From Mycteria americana (lineage: Eukaryota; Chordata; Aves; Ciconiiformes; Ciconiidae): DNA of 64,000 nt. The notes under the pieces are model-generated. The model was not told the origin of the DNA, did no database searches, and worked only from the letters and a program-made list of their open reading frames with translations. Position numbers and translations under genes: made by a program. Positions 60,501 through 64,000 of the stretch are shown here, in pieces. Each line of letters starts with the position of its first letter. Position 1 is the stretch's first letter. The stretch covers positions 17,692,001 through 17,756,000 of the forward strand of contig NC_134373.1 of NCBI RefSeq assembly GCF_035582795.1, in the 5' to 3' direction.

Positions 60501-62767
60501 GAAATTATGACTGTACCTAAAATATTTGCATTTTTCATTTTTAAAATAATTTGAGAATTTTTTTAACATGAACAGGGATATGTTCTTTTTGTAATGAGAC
60601 TTGTAGAATTAAGTTTTGCAGATGTCTGCCACTTACGAAAACTAAGAGTGAAAGTGCAGAATTTGACCTATTTTTAATTGATATATTTTCATCTAATACT
60701 CTTTGTTTCAGTTCTATGATATGCTAATTATAATTCTGTGGTATGCTATATTTGCATTCCTAATTTTAGCTAGGCCTAGAGTATAAAATTATAGTAACTT
60801 TGTACAAAAATACAGTGGCTCCAGTGTTCCTTAGTACTGCAGTAACTAAACAAATATGTAAACAGTATACTAAATTATGTATATTCTTAATCACGGTTAC
60901 ATTTCTTACTGTGGTAAAACTACCAAGATTGCAAACACAAACGCTCAGAACTGAAGAAGGGACAATTTTCATTCCATGCTCCCTCAGTCCACAGGGTCTT
61001 CCAGCCTCTGAAGACCCTTGCTGCAGATTGTGCATGCTAGAGCTCCTCAGCAAAACTTGTACCTTGTAGTGATGTATTCTTCCTTCCACTTATTTTTAGA
61101 AATGATCAATTTTTATGTTTCAGTTGAAACTTTCCAGAAAAACCTAGTAAAGCACAGATCCTGTTACATGAAGTTTCATTCTGCTTTGGCAAATTCACAA
61201 GCAACAGAGTCTTATAATGAAAGAGAACCATAATTTTAAGCATTGCAGTCTGCATTAGGATTCCATGATCTAATGCTAAGATATCATGACTTTGAATTTT
61301 TCCTTCAAGCAAACATACCAACACCACCAGAAGGGGTCTATAGAGCTGTGTTTTACTGTAACTTTATTGCACTTGTAAGTCAGCCTTTCTCTAAACCCTG
61401 TCTTCATAAATCTCGTCTTTTCGTTTAGTTTTGTCTTGATGTTAGCAGCTCCATGTGGCTTTTTGGGTTGCAACATACTGTATGCTACCCGCTCTAGGCC
61501 TCTAGGAAGTTTAAGTCCTATCTGTATCTGCTCCTTATTTTCCTCAGGAGTTTGCCAGTCTCTGACAGTGCTTCAAGCTGCCTGATTGCTAGGTATCTTC
61601 CTCTGTCTGCTTTGCTTTGCACTCCAGAAGCTTTCTGAGTACATGGTAAGAATGTCCTTAAATGTGTACTCTAGAAGGCCAAATTTTGTTTCCCTCCGGA
61701 GAGGGAGGGATTCTCAATGTACAACAATCAGGAAAGGCAAAAGCCAATTTTCCCCTCTCTTTCCATGCTCTTTTAACTGAACATAAAGTACCAAAATGGG
61801 CTGTGAACAAATTAATACAAAAGCTATACTATCCATCACAGCTTACATAAAAAGATGTTTCTAGACCTTCAGCTATTCACATTCTGTCTTTGCTACAATA
61901 TCAGGCCCAAATGTGCCCTGAAAATGAGTGGGGGGAACAGTTCTGTGGCCGCATTACCAGACAGTGAGTATGCATGCCACGGGCCTGGGATTGTACCCCT
62001 GTTAGTTTCCTCTCAGTAAATCTTAACCAGAACATTGTTCCCTTTAAGCCACCAATATTCTATTTTGGTATAGTGAATACAGTGGTGTGGAAGTGGAAAG
62101 GAAAAATACCATCTCGCATAGAAATTGAAATTGGCCTGTAGTTTTTAAAACAATGCTTTTCTGACATGGTTTTACTGAGACCCACAGAAGTTGCATGTTT
62201 GTACAAACTCCTTTTTGACTGTATGCTAGGCATTCCTTATATTGTCAAGATTAATGCCAGCTCCTCAGAGCCCAGAGAGTACCATTCTGGGTTTTTGTGT
62301 TCACAGGGAGTGAAAGTTCATAAAAAACCCCCAAATAGTATATGAAGTGAAAAGTACTCTGGACATGTTCATATCACATAATTATTAATTTGAGAAATAA
62401 CAGCACCACATACTCAGAGCTGGATGTGTTCCTTTTCTTTCCCCCATTCAAACTGGAAAAATAAAACAAACACAAAACCGGACTTTTCCAGGAAACAATA
62501 TCCTTCCAAATATGTTTATGTTCCATCGAAACAATGAATACATTTTTGATGTATTTATTGAGAAATCATGCCAAAACAGAAAAGTGAAACATCCGATTCC
62601 AAAAATGTTTGAAATAAAGTTAAGGCTTTACTGGAAAGCTCTATTAAGTTAATTCAATTAAAAAATAACCTCATCAAAAGTCAGGTTTCTGTGAAATATT
62701 TTGCTTTCCATGAGTCATCATTTTTTGATGGAAATACACTTTTTTCCTCTTACTAAGTTTGCTTCTA

Positions 62768-63017
62768 GGACAAGAGACACAAGTTGGAAAAAGGAAATTC
62801 CAATTAGATATTAGGAAAAAAAGTTTGATCATGAAGGTGGTTAAATTCTGGAAGTGGTTGCCCAGAGAAGTTCTGGAATTTCCATTGTGGGAGATGTTTA
62901 AGACTTCACAGGATAAGTCCTAAATAACGTGAGGAAGGGGTTGGACAGATGACCTGCAGAGTCCCTTCTAACCTAATTTATTCTATGATTAACCTAAATT
63001 ATTCTATGATTCTGTGT
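62768..63017 (+). mobile_element. CR1 LINE 3' end, sense to CCDC141
   Basis: About 250 bp of CR1 3' UTR in plus orientation: gacacaagttggaaaaagg, then 'ctggaagtggttgcccagagaagttctggaatttcc', then ggttggacagatgacctgca followed by 'gagtcccttctaacctaa' and a tail of ATTCTATGATT units. The last part of the tail (aacctaaWttattctatgatt) is duplicated at 62970-62990 and 62991-63011. No reverse-transcriptase coding part remains. Confidence 0.88.
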
Positions 63018-64000
63018 TGATAAAAAGTTCATATTTCAAAGATGAAGAGTATAAAAACAGTAATACCAGTCTACTCCATTTAAAAATAAACTATTCCCAT
63101 ATGTAGTATATAGAAACTAAAATAGTTGATAAATATTTGAAAAGTTCACAGTAACTAATGGCTTTGACAGTTGTGGAAAGAATAATTTCAAAGTCATGGC
63201 AATAAAACCTTAATATCACTCTGAAGACCATCTTATGTATTTGAACTATTCCTCAACAAAGTAAAGGTTCCTGTAAAATATTTCTCCTTTTATTTATTTT
63301 TTTACTAGTCTGTCTTCTCAAAATGCAACTGTGTTCTGTTGCTGGGGTAACAGACAAAATGGCAACTGTTTTGTTACTATAGTAGATTTTTGTAGTATTA
63401 CAGGAGCTATTATTTAAAAAAAATAAAATACACAGCTGTTTTAAATGTGTGAACCATTTTCAATAGACATTAAAGAAAAAATTAATATTAAGTCTGTATT
63501 TTAAAATTGCCATGAATCAGTTATGAAAACTAAAAGCTTATTACACATGAACAATTTTCTAATTCTTTTCTGTAACTTTATGCACACCACTTATGCATTT
63601 CATTAAATATGGCAGTTTAGTTTGCTTTAACTTTCACATTTTGTGTGGTTGGGTTTGAATTCATGACACAGTAATTGAATAAAAAAAATAATTTCATGAA
63701 GCATGACTGATAGTTTTCGAAAGTTATCCCAGTTTGCTCTGTGTCTTAAGAATTATGTGCCTCACAGCTAACCAGTTACTGGAAAACATAGCATACTGGT
63801 CAGGTACAAATGTTAATTAACAACCCGTTCAGAAAAAAGGCTTCTAAAAGAAGGAAATCTACTTCTGGGCCCTATACCAATTTTACAATGTCCATCCTGA
63901 GTAGTTAGGAAAGATTTAACACTTGAAATGTCTTTTTAATATGTTGAAGCTGATGTAATATTAGGATAAATGCATGTTTAGTTTTATTTCAAAATATAAA

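Larger units (their letters stand above)
52811..64000 (+). other. CCDC141: CCDC141 intron 2 (continues past window)
   Basis: More than 11 kb of very AT-rich DNA. The next family segment (beginning near A-L-E-D-R-V-W-E-L-L) is not seen, so the third coding exon lies outside. Contents recognised: an A/C-rich tract, a 21-bp tandem duplication, a (GT)6 run at 58251-58262 and one CR1 3' end near the right edge. Confidence 0.75.

Noticed and set aside
1..64000. tRNA, rRNA, CRISPR arrays, bacterial or phage-like systems
   Set aside because: None seen on either strand; the sequence is ordinary vertebrate genic and intergenic DNA.

Overview
The window is nuclear DNA from a vertebrate, almost certainly a bird. 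It is AT-rich, with exons of about 56-212 bp separated by kilobase introns with GT-AG boundaries. It carries several CR1 LINE 3' ends, ending in ATTCTAT-type tandem tails, and one avian-type solo ERV LTR. The CR1 tail sequences at 21.2 and 28.1 kb look more neoavian than galliform, but that is an inference from memory of repeat families. No bacterial features, operons or CRISPR arrays are present.

Layout. (1) 1-6863: an intron of SESTD1, holding an A/C-rich tract, a (GAT)7 microsatellite, an old CR1 fragment and a 770-bp antisense solo LTR with a 5-bp target-site duplication. (2) 6864-31596: thirteen coding exons of SESTD1 (SEC14 and spectrin domain-containing 1) on the + strand. They encode 573 residues to the stop, equivalent to residues 124-696 of the human protein as I recall it. 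They cover the end of the CRAL-TRIO/SEC14-like domain and all three spectrin repeats. The 3' UTR with a canonical poly(A) signal follows. (3) About 32.2-50.8 kb: intergenic DNA with simple repeats, one GC-richer patch (46.65-47.56 kb) and no recognisable gene. (4) 50.8 kb to the end: the start of CCDC141 (CAMDI) on the + strand. The first two coding exons (75 residues) are followed by more than 11 kb of intron 2, which contains a CR1 copy.

Both genes lie head-to-tail on the same strand, matching the SESTD1-CCDC141 order next to TTN known from mammals. Both encode spectrin-repeat proteins: SESTD1 is a phospholipid/TRPC-channel and Dact1/Vangl2 adaptor, and CCDC141 is a DISC1/myosin-II-associated protein in migrating neurons and muscle. 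They share a 123-nt, phase 0-0 exon that opens a spectrin repeat and aligns without gaps between the genes, which is the most informative structural observation here. I found no undescribed multi-gene system. The other notable items are LTR promoter motifs, a duplicated 3' splice site and two perfect hairpins.
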